DNA of 64,000 nucleotides from SZUA-430 sp964483585 (GCA_964483585.1 CAZABH010000017.1:1-64000); one strand, 5' to 3'; shown: positions 1-9,646, numbered from the stretch's first letter. Translations and numbers: made by a program. The notes: generated by a model from the letters alone, not told the origin.

Positions 1-936
1 CGCAACCAGCGCCCCCTGCCCGAACCCCTTCCACGCATCCTGGACAGTGAAGATCAACTGCCCACCAACGAAACCGCGCAACGAGGCATGGGTCGGCAGG
101 GCCAGTCGCACAGGTGCTGGCCCGTCGATCAGGTAAAGCTCGACATCGAAGAACTTGACGCGACGCTCGGCCACAAGCCCCGTGACGGCACCATCGACAC
201 CGCGCAGCACACGGGCCGACACCATCGTATCTTTTGGATCGGCACGAAAGACGATGCGACCCTCTTCCGGTTTCTGTCCACGCCTGACCTCGCGAATGAC
301 AGCAGCATAGCCCGAAGTCGTCTCTTCGCTGGCGTCAAAGGCCCGCGCCAGAAGAACCCTGTCCCTGTCGACCCAGTCGATGGATTGCTTGGCGCGCGAC
401 ACCCTGAACCCGCCATCGACGAACCGCCGCAGCTTCGTATCGAACTCGCGGATCTCGACCGCGTCCCCGCCACCATCGGAAAGATTGACGAGGCACAAGC
501 GGTCATCCGGGGCGAGGCACTCGAGGCCCTTCAGGAACCACTTTTTTCCTTCGGCTTTCGATAGGGCATCGAGATCCAGCAATGTCGTCCACGCAGGTCG
601 CCCGCTCCGGTATGACGCCAGCGACGCATGGCGCCAGAGCCCTTGTGGATGGCGCGCATCCTGCCAGAGATTGTCGACACCACCCGCACGGAAACTGGGC
701 ATCGCAATGCGATCCCGCGCCGTGAAGATCTGCAACGCTTCCTGTCGAAACGCATCATAGCGCGCATCGCCCGTCAGGCGCGCAAGTGTCCGCCGGTTCT
801 CGGCCTCGACCCACGAGAGCGCCGCAGACCCATGCGTGTCTTCAAGCCACGCATGCGGATCATCCGGCAAGGTCTTCATGCCGGCACAGCCCGCAAGGGC
901 AACGACAAAAGCAAGCACAGGCAAAAAGTGGCGCAT
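1..936 (-). CDS. Prolyl oligopeptidase family (S9A) lipoprotein, N-terminal part, runs off the window
   Basis: Reading from an ATG at 936 towards the window edge gives 312 open codons with no stop, so the C-terminal catalytic half lies outside. The start has a signal sequence ending in a lipobox (LAGC, Cys at about residue 17), so the product is probably an exported lipoprotein. Residues 26-46 contain DPHAWLED followed by WVEAEN, the hallmark opening of the S9A peptidase N-terminal domain; the rest fits the seven-bladed beta-propeller that filters peptides into the active site. The Ser-Asp-His triad cannot be checked here. It lies 61 bases downstream of an MFS transporter and follows an M16 protease on the same strand, suggesting peptide degradation and uptake. 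Family call firm; substrate unknown. Confidence 0.85.
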   Translation of the reverse strand, partial: MRHFLPVLAFVVALAGCAGMKTLPDDPHAWLEDTHGSAALSWVEAENRRTLARLTGDARYDAFRQEALQIFTARDRIAMPSFRAGGVDNLWQDARHPQGLWRHASLASYRSGRPAWTTLLDLDALSKAEGKKWFLKGLECLAPDDRLCLVNLSDGGGDAVEIREFDTKLRRFVDGGFRVSRAKQSIDWVDRDRVLLARAFDASEETTSGYAAVIREVRRGQKPEEGRIVFRADPKDTMVSARVLRGVDGAVTGLVAERRVKFFDVELYLIDGPAPVRLALPTHASLRGFVGGQLIFTVQDAWKGFGQGALVA

Positions 937-997
937 GAAGGGTTCCCGCGTGAACTGGCAGGAACCCTAGCCTCACCACGACGCAAGAGGCAACGGC

Positions 998-2335
998 TCA
1001 ACCTGTCGCCTGCGCCGTCTCCTTCTCATAGGCCCGCCCAGCCAGAAAATAATGATAGGCCGCCCACACATTCAGCAGAGAAAGCGACAGCAACGCATAG
1101 CGCAGCGAATCCATCCCGAATGACGGCCTGAGAAGATCGCTCAGGATACCCACAGTCAGCGGCCCAAGCCCCAGCGCAATCAGGTTCAGGATGAACAACA
1201 TGATCGCCGATGCCGTCGAGCGCATGGCCAGCGGTGCCAGACTTTGAACCATCGCGAAGCTGGGGCCCAGGTAAAACGCACCAAGCACGGTTGCAGGCAG
1301 ATAGAAGACCAGCGCAAACGCGAAATCATCGGTCAGGTAGAAGGCGACCACCAGAGGCGCCGCTATCAGCTTCGCAACCGCAATGATCCACGCGTTCCAA
1401 CGCCGATCCTTGGCAGCCAAGCGATCGGCAAGCCAACCGCCCAGCAGCGCCCCCGCGCCCCCAAGCACGCCGACGATCGGGCCCAGGATCAAGCCGATCT
1501 CGAGGCCTGAAATGCCATGCGTGCGCTTGAGAAAAGAGGCGGCGAACATGACCCCGCCATAACCAATCAAGCCCGTCAAGGTAAGCCCGATGATCACATG
1601 CCGACAGGCCTTCGACGTCCAGATGAAGACAAACCCCTTGAGCATTCCGTCAATGGCTTCGGCCAGCGTTGGCGCCTTGACCGGCTCGTGCGCCCGCCCA
1701 TCGGCAAGACCGCGCTGGGGCTCATCGATCGTGAGCCAGATCAGAAGTGCAATCAGCAAGCCCGGGAGACCCGCAATGAAGAACACCGAGCGCCAACCCC
1801 AAACCTCGGCCAAGGGCGCCCCGATCAGGAACCCGAGCATGCCCCCGGCATAGACACCAAGCGCATAGAAACCCAGCGCACGCGAACGCTCGTGAGGCGC
1901 ATAGAGGTCTGCAATCATGGAGTGAGACTGAGGCGAGGAGCCGGCTTCGCCGATGCCAACTCCAATCCGCGCCAGCAGCAACTGCACATAGTTGGCCGCA
2001 AGACCGCAGAACACGGTCATGACGCTCCAGACCGTCACCGCCGCCGCCACGATATTGCGGCGGTTCATGCGATCAGAAAGGACAGCAAGCGGAATACCCA
2101 GCGTCGCATAGAAAACGGCAAAGGCAAATCCGGTCAGAAGCCCAAGCTGCGTATCCGACAGGTCAAGGTCCCGCTTGATATGCTCGGCCACCGCCCCGAT
2201 GATCGTGCGGTCGAGATAGCTCGACGTATAGGCGATCGTCAGAAGGATCAGCACCCAGGTTCGCTTGCGCCGAATCTCCTCGGGAAGCTCGATCCGCGGG
2301 CCTGATGCAGCCTGCGCGCTTGAAACCTCAGCCAT
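998..2335 (-). CDS. MFS transporter, spinster-like
   Basis: A 445-residue inner-membrane transporter with about 12 predicted hydrophobic segments. Near residue 38 it reads SYLDRTIIG, and near 85 it has LSDRMNRRNI, the loop 2-3 motif A of the major facilitator superfamily. GIGEAGSSP near 125 matches the spinster-like MFS group common in sphingomonads and caulobacters. The start at 2335 has a purine-rich GGGAGAGAAGG site just upstream. It sits between an M16 protease (134 bases upstream) and an S9 peptidase (61 bases downstream), all on the minus strand, so it may take up products of those exported enzymes. Substrate cannot be read from sequence. Confidence 0.88.
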   Translation of the reverse strand: MAEVSSAQAASGPRIELPEEIRRKRTWVLILLTIAYTSSYLDRTIIGAVAEHIKRDLDLSDTQLGLLTGFAFAVFYATLGIPLAVLSDRMNRRNIVAAAVTVWSVMTVFCGLAANYVQLLLARIGVGIGEAGSSPQSHSMIADLYAPHERSRALGFYALGVYAGGMLGFLIGAPLAEVWGWRSVFFIAGLPGLLIALLIWLTIDEPQRGLADGRAHEPVKAPTLAEAIDGMLKGFVFIWTSKACRHVIIGLTLTGLIGYGGVMFAASFLKRTHGISGLEIGLILGPIVGVLGGAGALLGGWLADRLAAKDRRWNAWIIAVAKLIAAPLVVAFYLTDDFAFALVFYLPATVLGAFYLGPSFAMVQSLAPLAMRSTASAIMLFILNLIALGLGPLTVGILSDLLRPSFGMDSLRYALLSLSLLNVWAAYHYFLAGRAYEKETAQATG

Positions 2336-2468
2336 GCACCCTTCTCTCCCCGCGCCTCGTTAGACAAGGGGCCACGATAGAGGTTCTGCAGAGCCGTGCA
2401 ACCTGAACGCAAGAAGGGCGCAGAGGGAAAACCCGCCGCGCCCCTCAAAGCGTGTGAAAGGGTACAGA

Positions 2469-5327
2469 CTATTTCATGGCAGGCGCCTGGACCACCTCGA
2501 CGGGCAGCTTCAGCTGGTCAAGCTGCGGCTTCACCACCGAAGCATCACCCACGATCACCCAAAGGATCTTCGAAGGATCGAGCTTCGCACGTGCAGCATT
2601 ATCGAGGTCAGACGCCTTCAATGCCTGGTAGCGTGCAGCCAGGGTCTCGAAGTAATCGTCCGACCGCCCATAATTCACGATCGTCTGCAATCCACCAAGC
2701 ACAGCACCCGAGGTCTCAAAGCGGCCAGGCAGCCCGCGAACATTCCCGTTCACCGTGCGCTGCAACTCCTCGGCAGTTACGCCCTTGGTCCCAAGGAAAG
2801 CCTTCAAGTCGGACAGCAGCTCCTTGACGGAGTCGCCCGTGCGATCGGCCTGCACCGGCGCAGAGATGTTGAACGGCGCACTCTCGAGCGGCCCCAGCAC
2901 CGAGCTGCGCACGCCATAGGACCAACCCTTCGTTTCGCGCAGGTTCATGTTGATGCGGGAGAGGAAGCTGCCACCGAAGACCTCGTTGGCAGCCCTCAGG
3001 ACGACCAGGTCATCCCTGCCCTTCGCATCGAGCAACTGCGCACCTGTAATCACCGACTGTGGCGACTTGGGGCGATCCACAAGCACGATGCGCGACTTTA
3101 CCTTCGGCGAGGCAACAGCAAACGACTTCACGGACAACGGCGTGGCTGGCGCCTTCCAATCACCAAAGCTCTTTTCGAGCGCGGCAACCACCTGAGCCAA
3201 CGTCGCATCGCCCACCACGAAGAAACGCCCGTTGTCAGGCCTCAGCCACTGAGCATGGAAGGCCGCCAGCTGGTCCCGTGTCAGAGCCTGGACGACAGCA
3301 GCGTCTCCGGTACCGGAGGGCGGCACGCCATAAGGATGGTCCTTGCCATAGAGCAACGGCCACAGCGTGCGCGAGGCGATCGCGTTCGGATTATTGAGCT
3401 CCGACGCAATGCTCGCCAGCTGCTGCCCGCGCAGGCGCTCGACCTCGGAAGCATCGAACTTCGGATTGCGAACCACATCCGCGAACAGATCGAGTGAAGG
3501 CTGAAGATTGGTCGACAACGCGTTCAGCGAAACGGATGTGCGATCAAGCGACCCGCCTGTTCCGATGAAGGCGCCAAGCCGCTCGCTCTCCTCGGCAATC
3601 TGCACGCTGTTGCGTGACAGGGTGCCTTCCGAAAGCAGCTGCAGCATCAACGACTGCGTGCCCAGCGCATCCTTTGGATCGGCTGCAAAGCCAGCATCAA
3701 ACTCGAGCGAAACCTGCAGAACAGGAACAGCCTTGCGTTGTGCAAAGACGACCTCCATGCCATTCGACAGCTTCGCACGCTCGATCATCGGGAAGTCGAG
3801 TGGCGCGAGCGTCCCCACCTCCGGGAATTTCGAGCGGTCGATTGCCGAAAGCGGCGCAAGCAGCTCGTCACCCAGCGACGGATCCTTGTAGAACGACGGA
3901 CCCTGCACGTCCGACACCTTCAGGCCAGGATCGCCGCCGCGCTCGGCACCCGTCTCAGTGCGCTCACCCGGCTCGACCTTCAGCGCATAGACCGGGCGCG
4001 ACAGCCACTTCTTCACGCTGGCTTTCACGGTGGCAGGCTTCAGCGCAGCCCACCGCTCGAGGTCCTTCTTGTAGAAGCCAGGATCATTGGAGTAGAGCGC
4101 CCCCTCCGCAAGTGCCACAGCCTTGCCGCCGAAACCACCGACGGCTTCAAGTCCGCGAATGGTCGCCGAGATCGCAACCGTCTTGGCACGCTCGAGCTCA
4201 TCATTGGAAGGCCCTTCCTTGATGAACTGAGCAATCACCTCGTCGAGGCGCTTTTCGACCAGCGCCGCATCCACGCCAGGCTTCACGTCCGCGCTGATGG
4301 TGACGATACTGGCCAACTGGAATGGCAACACGTTCGCCGACACGCGTACGGCGATCTTCTCGTCACGGACAAGGGTGTTATCAAGGCGCGAGCTTGACAA
4401 GCCCCCCAGAACCGTACCCGCCGCCTGCAAAGCCACTGCGTCCTTGTCGTTCAGGCCGGGCGCAGTCCACATGCGATAGACGCGCGTCGTGGCAACGCGA
4501 TCCTTCATGACCTCGCTCTTCGGCGCGGCCAGGGTCGGCAAGGGAGCATCAATGTCGCGCAAGGGCTTCCCGCGAGGGATAGCACCAAAATACTTTTCCA
4601 CCAGCGGCCTGGCAGTCACCGCATCGATGTCACCCGCAAGAACAACCACAGCGTTGTTCGGTCCGTAATTATCGATGAACCACTGCTTCACGTCATCAAG
4701 CTTGGCATTCCCGATATCTTCCATCGAACCGATGGTCGAGTGATGGTAGGGATGCCCGGGCGGAAACAGGTTCTCCTGCTGCGCATAGCGGACCAGGCCA
4801 TAAGGCTGGTTATCGCCCTGGCGCTTCTCGTTTTGTACGACGCCGATCTGGTTGGTGAGCTTCTCCTGCGTCACGGCACCGAGCAGATAGCCCATGCGGT
4901 CGCTCTCGAGGAACAACGCCAGCTCGATCGCGCCGGTCGGTACGTTCTGGAAGTAATTGGTTCTGTCCAGCCACGTGGTGCCGTTGAAGTCAGTCGCACC
5001 GACCTGCTGCAGCGGCCCGAAATAATCACCGGGCGCGTTCTCCGAGCCATTGAACATCAGATGTTCAAACAGGTGGGCAAACCCCGTCATGCCCTTGGGT
5101 TCGTGCTTAGAGCCGACACCATACCAGACGGAAACCGCAATGATCGGAGCCTTCCGATCCTCGTGTACGATCACGCGCAGACCATTGTCCAGCGTGAACT
5201 CATTGTACGGAATATCGACAAGCTTCACGAGCTCGCTCACAGGCGCAGGCTTTGCTGCGAAGGCCGGGACGGCAGCTGTGACGGATGCAGCCACGAATAC
5301 AGCCGAAACCAGGAACTTGCGGAACAT
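2469..5327 (-). CDS. M16 family zinc metallopeptidase, exported, two-domain (pitrilysin/PqqL-like)
   Basis: This 952-residue protein begins with a signal peptide cleaved near AFA-AK (residue 24), so it acts in the periplasm or outside. The inverted zinc motif HxxEH is present as HLFEH at residues 85-89, and the distal Glu is likely in VVQNEKRQ near 168. The second half (about 515-900) repeats the M16 fold without HxxEH, as expected for the inactive half of a two-domain M16 enzyme that closes like a clam around peptides. Length fits that class. It heads a minus-strand set with an MFS transporter and an S9 peptidase. Substrate unknown. Confidence 0.92.
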   Translation of the reverse strand: MFRKFLVSAVFVAASVTAAVPAFAAKPAPVSELVKLVDIPYNEFTLDNGLRVIVHEDRKAPIIAVSVWYGVGSKHEPKGMTGFAHLFEHLMFNGSENAPGDYFGPLQQVGATDFNGTTWLDRTNYFQNVPTGAIELALFLESDRMGYLLGAVTQEKLTNQIGVVQNEKRQGDNQPYGLVRYAQQENLFPPGHPYHHSTIGSMEDIGNAKLDDVKQWFIDNYGPNNAVVVLAGDIDAVTARPLVEKYFGAIPRGKPLRDIDAPLPTLAAPKSEVMKDRVATTRVYRMWTAPGLNDKDAVALQAAGTVLGGLSSSRLDNTLVRDEKIAVRVSANVLPFQLASIVTISADVKPGVDAALVEKRLDEVIAQFIKEGPSNDELERAKTVAISATIRGLEAVGGFGGKAVALAEGALYSNDPGFYKKDLERWAALKPATVKASVKKWLSRPVYALKVEPGERTETGAERGGDPGLKVSDVQGPSFYKDPSLGDELLAPLSAIDRSKFPEVGTLAPLDFPMIERAKLSNGMEVVFAQRKAVPVLQVSLEFDAGFAADPKDALGTQSLMLQLLSEGTLSRNSVQIAEESERLGAFIGTGGSLDRTSVSLNALSTNLQPSLDLFADVVRNPKFDASEVERLRGQQLASIASELNNPNAIASRTLWPLLYGKDHPYGVPPSGTGDAAVVQALTRDQLAAFHAQWLRPDNGRFFVVGDATLAQVVAALEKSFGDWKAPATPLSVKSFAVASPKVKSRIVLVDRPKSPQSVITGAQLLDAKGRDDLVVLRAANEVFGGSFLSRINMNLRETKGWSYGVRSSVLGPLESAPFNISAPVQADRTGDSVKELLSDLKAFLGTKGVTAEELQRTVNGNVRGLPGRFETSGAVLGGLQTIVNYGRSDDYFETLAARYQALKASDLDNAARAKLDPSKILWVIVGDASVVKPQLDQLKLPVEVVQAPAMK

Positions 5328-5470
5328 CGGGGGGGTTTCCTCATGGACAGGAAAGAAGGACGGCGCAACTTAGCAGCGTCAACGGAATACTCAATCACCT
5401 CTCATCGTTAAGACAAGGGCTGGCGCTGCGTGCACGGCCTGTTATTCTGCGCGCACAGGGAGAAATTCAC

Positions 5471-6436
5471 ATGAAAGACTTCGCAGGTAAAATTGCCGTG
5501 ATCACGGGCGGCGGCACTGGCATGGGCCGGGAACTGGCCAAGCAACTTGTGGCCGAGGGTTGCTCCGTCGCCATGTGCGACGTCTCGGCAGAAAACATGG
5601 CCGAGACGCAGCGGCAATGTCAGGCGGCCGCTCCTCAGGGGACACGCGTGATGACCTTCGTGGCCGACGTGGCTGACGAACCCCAGATCCTTGCATTCCG
5701 CGACGCCGTCGCGCGCCAGCTCGACACCGACCACATCCACCTGCTGTTCAACAACGCCGGCATCGGTGGCGGTCCAAGCTTCATCAACTCGCCGCGGGAC
5801 GAGTGGGAGAAGACCTTCAATGTATGCTGGTACGGCGTCTACTACACGACGCGCGCTTTCATCGACATGATACTCAAGGCCTCCGAGGGCCACATCGTCA
5901 ACACCTCCAGCGTCAACGGCTTTTGGGCCTCGCTCGGGCCTGCCCGCGCACACACGGCCTATCCAGCCGCCAAGTTCGCCGTGAAGGGCTTCACCGAAGG
6001 CCTCATCAACGACCTGCGACTGAACGCACCCCATGTGAAGTGCTCGCTGGTTATGCCCGGCCACATCGGCACATCGATCATGACGAACTCCCGCCGGATC
6101 CTGACAGGCCATGACGCAGAGCAGATGAGCGCAACCGAAATCGCCGATGCGCGCAAGGGCCTGAAAGCCATGGGCTTCCCCGTCGATGCGATGACCGATC
6201 TGCAGATCAGCCAGATGATCGCCGAAATGGGGCGCCAGTTCGAGACCAATGCGCCCACCACCGCCGGCGAAGCAGCCACCATTATCCTCAACGGCGTACG
6301 CGACGAGAAGTGGCGCATCCTTGTGGGAGCCGACGCACACACGATGGACCGTCTGGTGCGCAGCGCGCCTGAAGAGGCCTACGAGCAGAGCTTCATCGAC
6401 AAGCTCCGCGAGGAAGGCCACTGGCGCGCCTTCTAG
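5471..6436 (+). CDS. Short-chain dehydrogenase/reductase (SDR)
   Basis: I start this 321-residue SDR at the ATG at 5471, preceded by AGGGAGA, because the Rossmann motif TGGGTGMG follows at residues 12-19; the open frame upstream overlaps the leader of the divergent M16 gene and has no family similarity. The catalytic pieces are NNAG near 95, a serine in NTSSVNG near 142, and YPAAK near 166. NAD(P)-dependent oxidation or reduction of an alcohol or carbonyl is expected; the C-terminal extension after about residue 250 is typical of classical SDRs with hydrophobic substrates. It is convergent with the histidine kinase gene, with a 7-base gap. Confidence 0.88.
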   Translation: MKDFAGKIAVITGGGTGMGRELAKQLVAEGCSVAMCDVSAENMAETQRQCQAAAPQGTRVMTFVADVADEPQILAFRDAVARQLDTDHIHLLFNNAGIGGGPSFINSPRDEWEKTFNVCWYGVYYTTRAFIDMILKASEGHIVNTSSVNGFWASLGPARAHTAYPAAKFAVKGFTEGLINDLRLNAPHVKCSLVMPGHIGTSIMTNSRRILTGHDAEQMSATEIADARKGLKAMGFPVDAMTDLQISQMIAEMGRQFETNAPTTAGEAATIILNGVRDEKWRILVGADAHTMDRLVRSAPEEAYEQSFIDKLREEGHWRAF

Positions 6437-6443
6437 TTCGCCG

Positions 6444-7772
6444 TCAAGGCCGCGCGGGAAGCCAGAAAACAGCACGCAGGCCGCCTTCGTCCCGGTTGCA
6501 AAGATCCACGTCCCCGCCATGCGAACGCGCCGTCACACGCGCAAGCGTGAGGCCAAGTCCGCACCCGGCAACACCCTCAGCTGCAAAGCGGTTGAACGGC
6601 AGGAAGACTTGCTCGAGCATATCCTCGGGCAGGCCTGGCCCCTCGTCATCGATGATGACGCGCACAACGTTCCCACATGACACAGCCGTCACATGGGCAG
6701 AGCCTGCATGCTTCAGCGCATTCTCGACAAGATTGCGGATCGCACGCCGCACCTCATCTGGTCGGCACCATGCACTGATCCCATCGCCCGGAACGAAGCT
6801 TGCAGCACCTCCGAGATCGCGCAGATCCTGACACACGTTTGAGACCAGCGCAGTGAGATCCACGAACTGCCTGACCTCGCTGCCCACACGTCCGCGCGCA
6901 ACCTGCAGCGCCGCCTCGGTCAACGACTGAATCTCGTCGATACAGCCAGACACCGAATGGCGAAGCACCTCATCATCGATGAACTCGCTCTTCAGCCGGA
7001 GCGCCGTGAGTGGCGAGCGCAGGTCATGCCCTACGCTGGCCAGAACCGTCTTCTGGGTATCCACCAGCGGCAACAGGCACTGCAGCATCCGATTGAACTC
7101 GTCGACCGCATTGTGCAGCACCGCCGGACCTGTTGCACGCACGGGCCGAACAGACTCGCCATTCTGCACGCTTTGCGCTGCAAGAGCGAGCTCGCTCAAA
7201 GGCCGCGCAAGCCTGCGCGCGATCCAAAAACTCAGAGCAACCAGCAGTACCGCTGACACAAGTCCTGCAAGCAATATCCCCGGCCACAGCGACGAGCCAA
7301 TCGGCCAGTAAAACTCACCATTCAGCCAACGGCCATCTTCAAGCGCCACAGCAACGGCATAGCGCTCAAAGGATCCGGCATGACGCCGTCCAAACAAGCG
7401 CATTCCAGGTCGCCCCCGCTTCATCAGCCGCACATCGACCGACACATCAAGAGACAGGGCCCGCCGCAGGCGATCCTCAAGCCGATAATCGCGGTCGCTG
7501 TCAGCCGCCACACGCGGCGAACGCGCAACGCCGAGTCGCTCATACTGCGTGCCAGCCAGCGTCTGGAGCGCTTCCCTGTCGCGCGGTGAGAGGCGCCCAT
7601 AGAGCGCAAGAAAGGCACCCATGCGATCCTCGAGCGCCTGCAGCCGCTCGGCACCGACGGCTGCCACCCGCCGCTGCTCGGCAATGACAAGCGTCAGCCC
7701 GTTCGATATCAGCAGGACAAGCAGAACACCTGCAGAGACCTCAAGCCAGAGCGGAAAAGACAAACGCCTCAA
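6444..7772 (-). CDS. Two-component sensor histidine kinase, HAMP-HisKA-HATPase
   Basis: A 442-residue membrane kinase. One hydrophobic helix lies at about residues 8-30 and a second at about 162-185, enclosing a periplasmic sensor of about 130 residues. A HAMP linker follows (about 186-240). The phosphorylatable His is H249 in SVGHDLRSP, then an N box (NLVENALKHA), a G1 box (DDEGPGLP) and a G2 box (GCGLGLTLA). It should autophosphorylate and pass phosphate to the response regulator whose gene overlaps its start by four bases (ATGA), meaning translational coupling. The stimulus is unknown; the sensor domain has no motif I recognise. Confidence 0.93.
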   Translation of the reverse strand: MRRLSFPLWLEVSAGVLLVLLISNGLTLVIAEQRRVAAVGAERLQALEDRMGAFLALYGRLSPRDREALQTLAGTQYERLGVARSPRVAADSDRDYRLEDRLRRALSLDVSVDVRLMKRGRPGMRLFGRRHAGSFERYAVAVALEDGRWLNGEFYWPIGSSLWPGILLAGLVSAVLLVALSFWIARRLARPLSELALAAQSVQNGESVRPVRATGPAVLHNAVDEFNRMLQCLLPLVDTQKTVLASVGHDLRSPLTALRLKSEFIDDEVLRHSVSGCIDEIQSLTEAALQVARGRVGSEVRQFVDLTALVSNVCQDLRDLGGAASFVPGDGISAWCRPDEVRRAIRNLVENALKHAGSAHVTAVSCGNVVRVIIDDEGPGLPEDMLEQVFLPFNRFAAEGVAGCGLGLTLARVTARSHGGDVDLCNRDEGGLRAVFWLPARP

Positions 7773-8491
7773 ATCGTCACTGGCTCCGCAGCGAACATGT
7801 AGCCTCCGCCCCAGATCGTCTGGATGATCCGGGGGCAGCGGGGCCGCACCTCAAGCTTGCGCCGCAGCCGCATGATCGCGTTGTCGATCGACCGGTCATA
7901 GGGCAACGCGTCACGCCCCGTAGTCAGGCTCAGAAGATCCTCACGCCGCAGCGTCACCTTGGGCCGGTCCAGGAAGACGGTAAGCAATGCATACTCGCCT
8001 GCTGAAAGCGCGATCCCGGTGCCGCTCTCATCGATGAGCTCGCGTCGTACCCCGTCCAGGATCCAGCGATCAAAGCGGATGCGGGGCTGCGGACGCGCCT
8101 TGAGGCGCGGGGGCAATGCATCAACCCGACGCAACACAGCCGCGACCCGTGCCAGCAGCTCACGCGGGTTGAAGGGTTTGACGATATAGTCGTCTGCTCC
8201 GAGCTCAAGCCCCACGACGCGATCGATGTCATCAGCCTTTCCCGACAGGAAGATCACGGGCAAATCCAGCGCATCACGGAGATAGCGGCAAAACACAAGC
8301 CCGTCCTCACCCGGCATCATGATGTCCAGAAGGACAAGGTCGAATACATTCGTGCGCATCAGCTTGCGGGCGGACACCGCACTCTCGGCGCCCAGCGCAC
8401 GCAAGCCATTTTTCTGCAGGTATCGCACCAGTGTCTCCCGCACCTCGCGTGCGTCATCGACAACCAGCACATTTGGAATCTTCTCTGACAT
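7769..8491 (-). CDS. OmpR/PhoB-type response regulator
   Basis: This 240-residue regulator has a complete receiver: acidic pair D12-D13, phospho-acceptor D56 in LLDIMMP, S83 and K105 (VKPF). Residues about 135-235 form the winged-helix DNA-binding domain, with YDRSIDNAIMRLRRKLE as the recognition segment and GGGYMF near the end. It is transcribed first, with the kinase gene following in a 4-base overlap. The 278-base region upstream separates it from a divergent EF-hand gene and holds repeated TGCCACAAA sites, so autoregulation and control of the neighbour are plausible. Confidence 0.94.
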   Translation of the reverse strand: MSEKIPNVLVVDDAREVRETLVRYLQKNGLRALGAESAVSARKLMRTNVFDLVLLDIMMPGEDGLVFCRYLRDALDLPVIFLSGKADDIDRVVGLELGADDYIVKPFNPRELLARVAAVLRRVDALPPRLKARPQPRIRFDRWILDGVRRELIDESGTGIALSAGEYALLTVFLDRPKVTLRREDLLSLTTGRDALPYDRSIDNAIMRLRRKLEVRPRCPRIIQTIWGGGYMFAAEPVTI

Positions 8492-8769
8492 GGGACGTCA
8501 CACTCGCTGAAGGACCTAAGCCTGCGCGCAAGTTGCGTGCGTGAATATGTCAACAAAGAGACGAGTTCATGTTCTACGACAAAGATGAATTCCGACTGCC
8601 ACAAACATGCAACAACAGTCGCGCGAGGACTATCGGCAGGTAAATGTTGCGACAAACTCTGGGCAATCCTGCCACAAAAAAATCCATTCTGGCCCGCATC
8701 CATCCGCCCGCCGCGCAACGATGGGCGGCAGACGCCAGATAGGCACCACACAAACGGGAGAGACAGACC
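8492..8769. promoter_or_regulatory. Divergent intergenic region with direct repeat TGCCACAAA
   Basis: This 278-base region lies between the response regulator gene (minus) and the EF-hand gene (plus). TGCCACAAA occurs at 8597-8605 and again at 8670-8678, 73 bases apart. Related CAACA and TTGCGACAAA stretches lie between. OmpR-family regulators usually bind direct repeats, so these could be operators. No open reading frame here looks real. The assignment as operator is inference. Confidence 0.35.
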
Positions 8770-9312
8770 ATGGCCAACATCGCGTGGACGGGACTTGTTG
8801 TCGGTACAATCGCAGTAACAGCAGCAGCAGCCTTCGGCTATTCGACGTTGACGGACGGCACGGGACGCAATCCGGCCAACACACGCGCAGGCAGCTCAAG
8901 CGAGGCAAGGCTCGTCAAATACGACACCAATCGCGACAGCCGCATCACGCGCCCTGAAGTCGACGGCGCCCTCGCAGCTGAATTCCGGGCCGTCGACACC
9001 AATGGTGATGGGCGACTTGATGCTGCAGAGATCCAGCACCACGGTGAAAAACGTCGCGCTGAACGCACTGCAAGGATCGAAGCCTGGCGCGCAAAAGCCA
9101 GAGCCGAAGGACTGGATCCGCGCAAGCCCCCCACTGACATCTCAGACAGGGACAATATCGACACGCTACGCTATGGGGACTGGAATATGGACGGAGCCAT
9201 AACACCAGACGAATTCGGTGGCCGGACCCGCGCGATGGTCATGCGCGCTGATCGAAACGCAGACGGACTTGTCACAATCGAGGAAATGCGAAGGCGACCC
9301 GGCAATCGCTGA
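8770..9312 (+). CDS. Exported or membrane-anchored protein with four EF-hand calcium loops
   Basis: This 180-residue protein has an N-terminal hydrophobic segment (about 5-24) that serves as signal or anchor. Four canonical 12-residue EF-hand loops follow, at D52-E63, D76-E87, D137-E148 and D161-E172; each ends in Glu at position 12 and has acidic or Asn residues at 1, 3 and 5. They form two pairs separated by a charged helical linker (about 90-125). Calcium binding in the periplasm is the likely property; a role in sensing, buffering or stabilising is open. An AGGAG-type site is lacking, but GGGAGAGACAGACC precedes the ATG. It faces the two-component genes. Confidence 0.85.
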   Translation: MANIAWTGLVVGTIAVTAAAAFGYSTLTDGTGRNPANTRAGSSSEARLVKYDTNRDSRITRPEVDGALAAEFRAVDTNGDGRLDAAEIQHHGEKRRAERTARIEAWRAKARAEGLDPRKPPTDISDRDNIDTLRYGDWNMDGAITPDEFGGRTRAMVMRADRNADGLVTIEEMRRRPGNR

Positions 9313-9320
9313 GCGAATTA

Positions 9321-9349
9321 CGCCTCGCGGGCGAGAAGGTCGCGAGGCG
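9321..9349 (+). terminator. Hairpin just after the EF-hand gene
   Basis: CGCCTCGCG (9321-9329) pairs perfectly with CGCGAGGCG (9341-9349) around an 11-base loop, eight bases after the stop codon. There is no T-tract, so it may act as a 3' stabiliser or a Rho-assisted terminator and not as a classical intrinsic one. Confidence 0.45.
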
Positions 9350-9527
9350 TGCACCACATCCGCAAGGAAGCCGAATGTCTCGACACGGATTCGCGTCCCG
9401 ATACGCATGCAACAGGGTATGTCCCGCAAGTCAGGCTCTCGGCCGTCACAATACTTTGCACGAAGCGAATTAGGGATTTGCGTTGCACCACCCAAGGGAA
9501 GCGGGAGCAACGCCGTTGATGCACTGT

Positions 9528-9646
9528 GTCACTTGTATGTGACGCAAGTCCGAGCATGAGAAGATTGGAGGCTTCGGTGACACGTTGCGCGTGACAACAG
9601 GAATGAAATCCGATTAAAGAACCATCAGTGCATCGTCCGTGACGCA
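9528..9646. promoter_or_regulatory. Cluster of GTGAC repeats
   Basis: GTCAC-N6-GTGAC forms an inverted repeat at 9528-9543. Further GTGAC copies start at 9577, 9591 and 9639. The octamer GTGACGCA occurs at 9539-9546 and 9639-9646, exactly 100 bases apart. Spaced repeats upstream of a transcription unit suggest a protein-binding array; the regulator is unknown. Confidence 0.3.

Noticed and set aside
1517..2305. 262-residue plus-strand frame opposite the first MFS gene
   Set aside because: Antisense shadow; composition is dominated by Arg, Gln and His, and the MFS protein is a clear family member.
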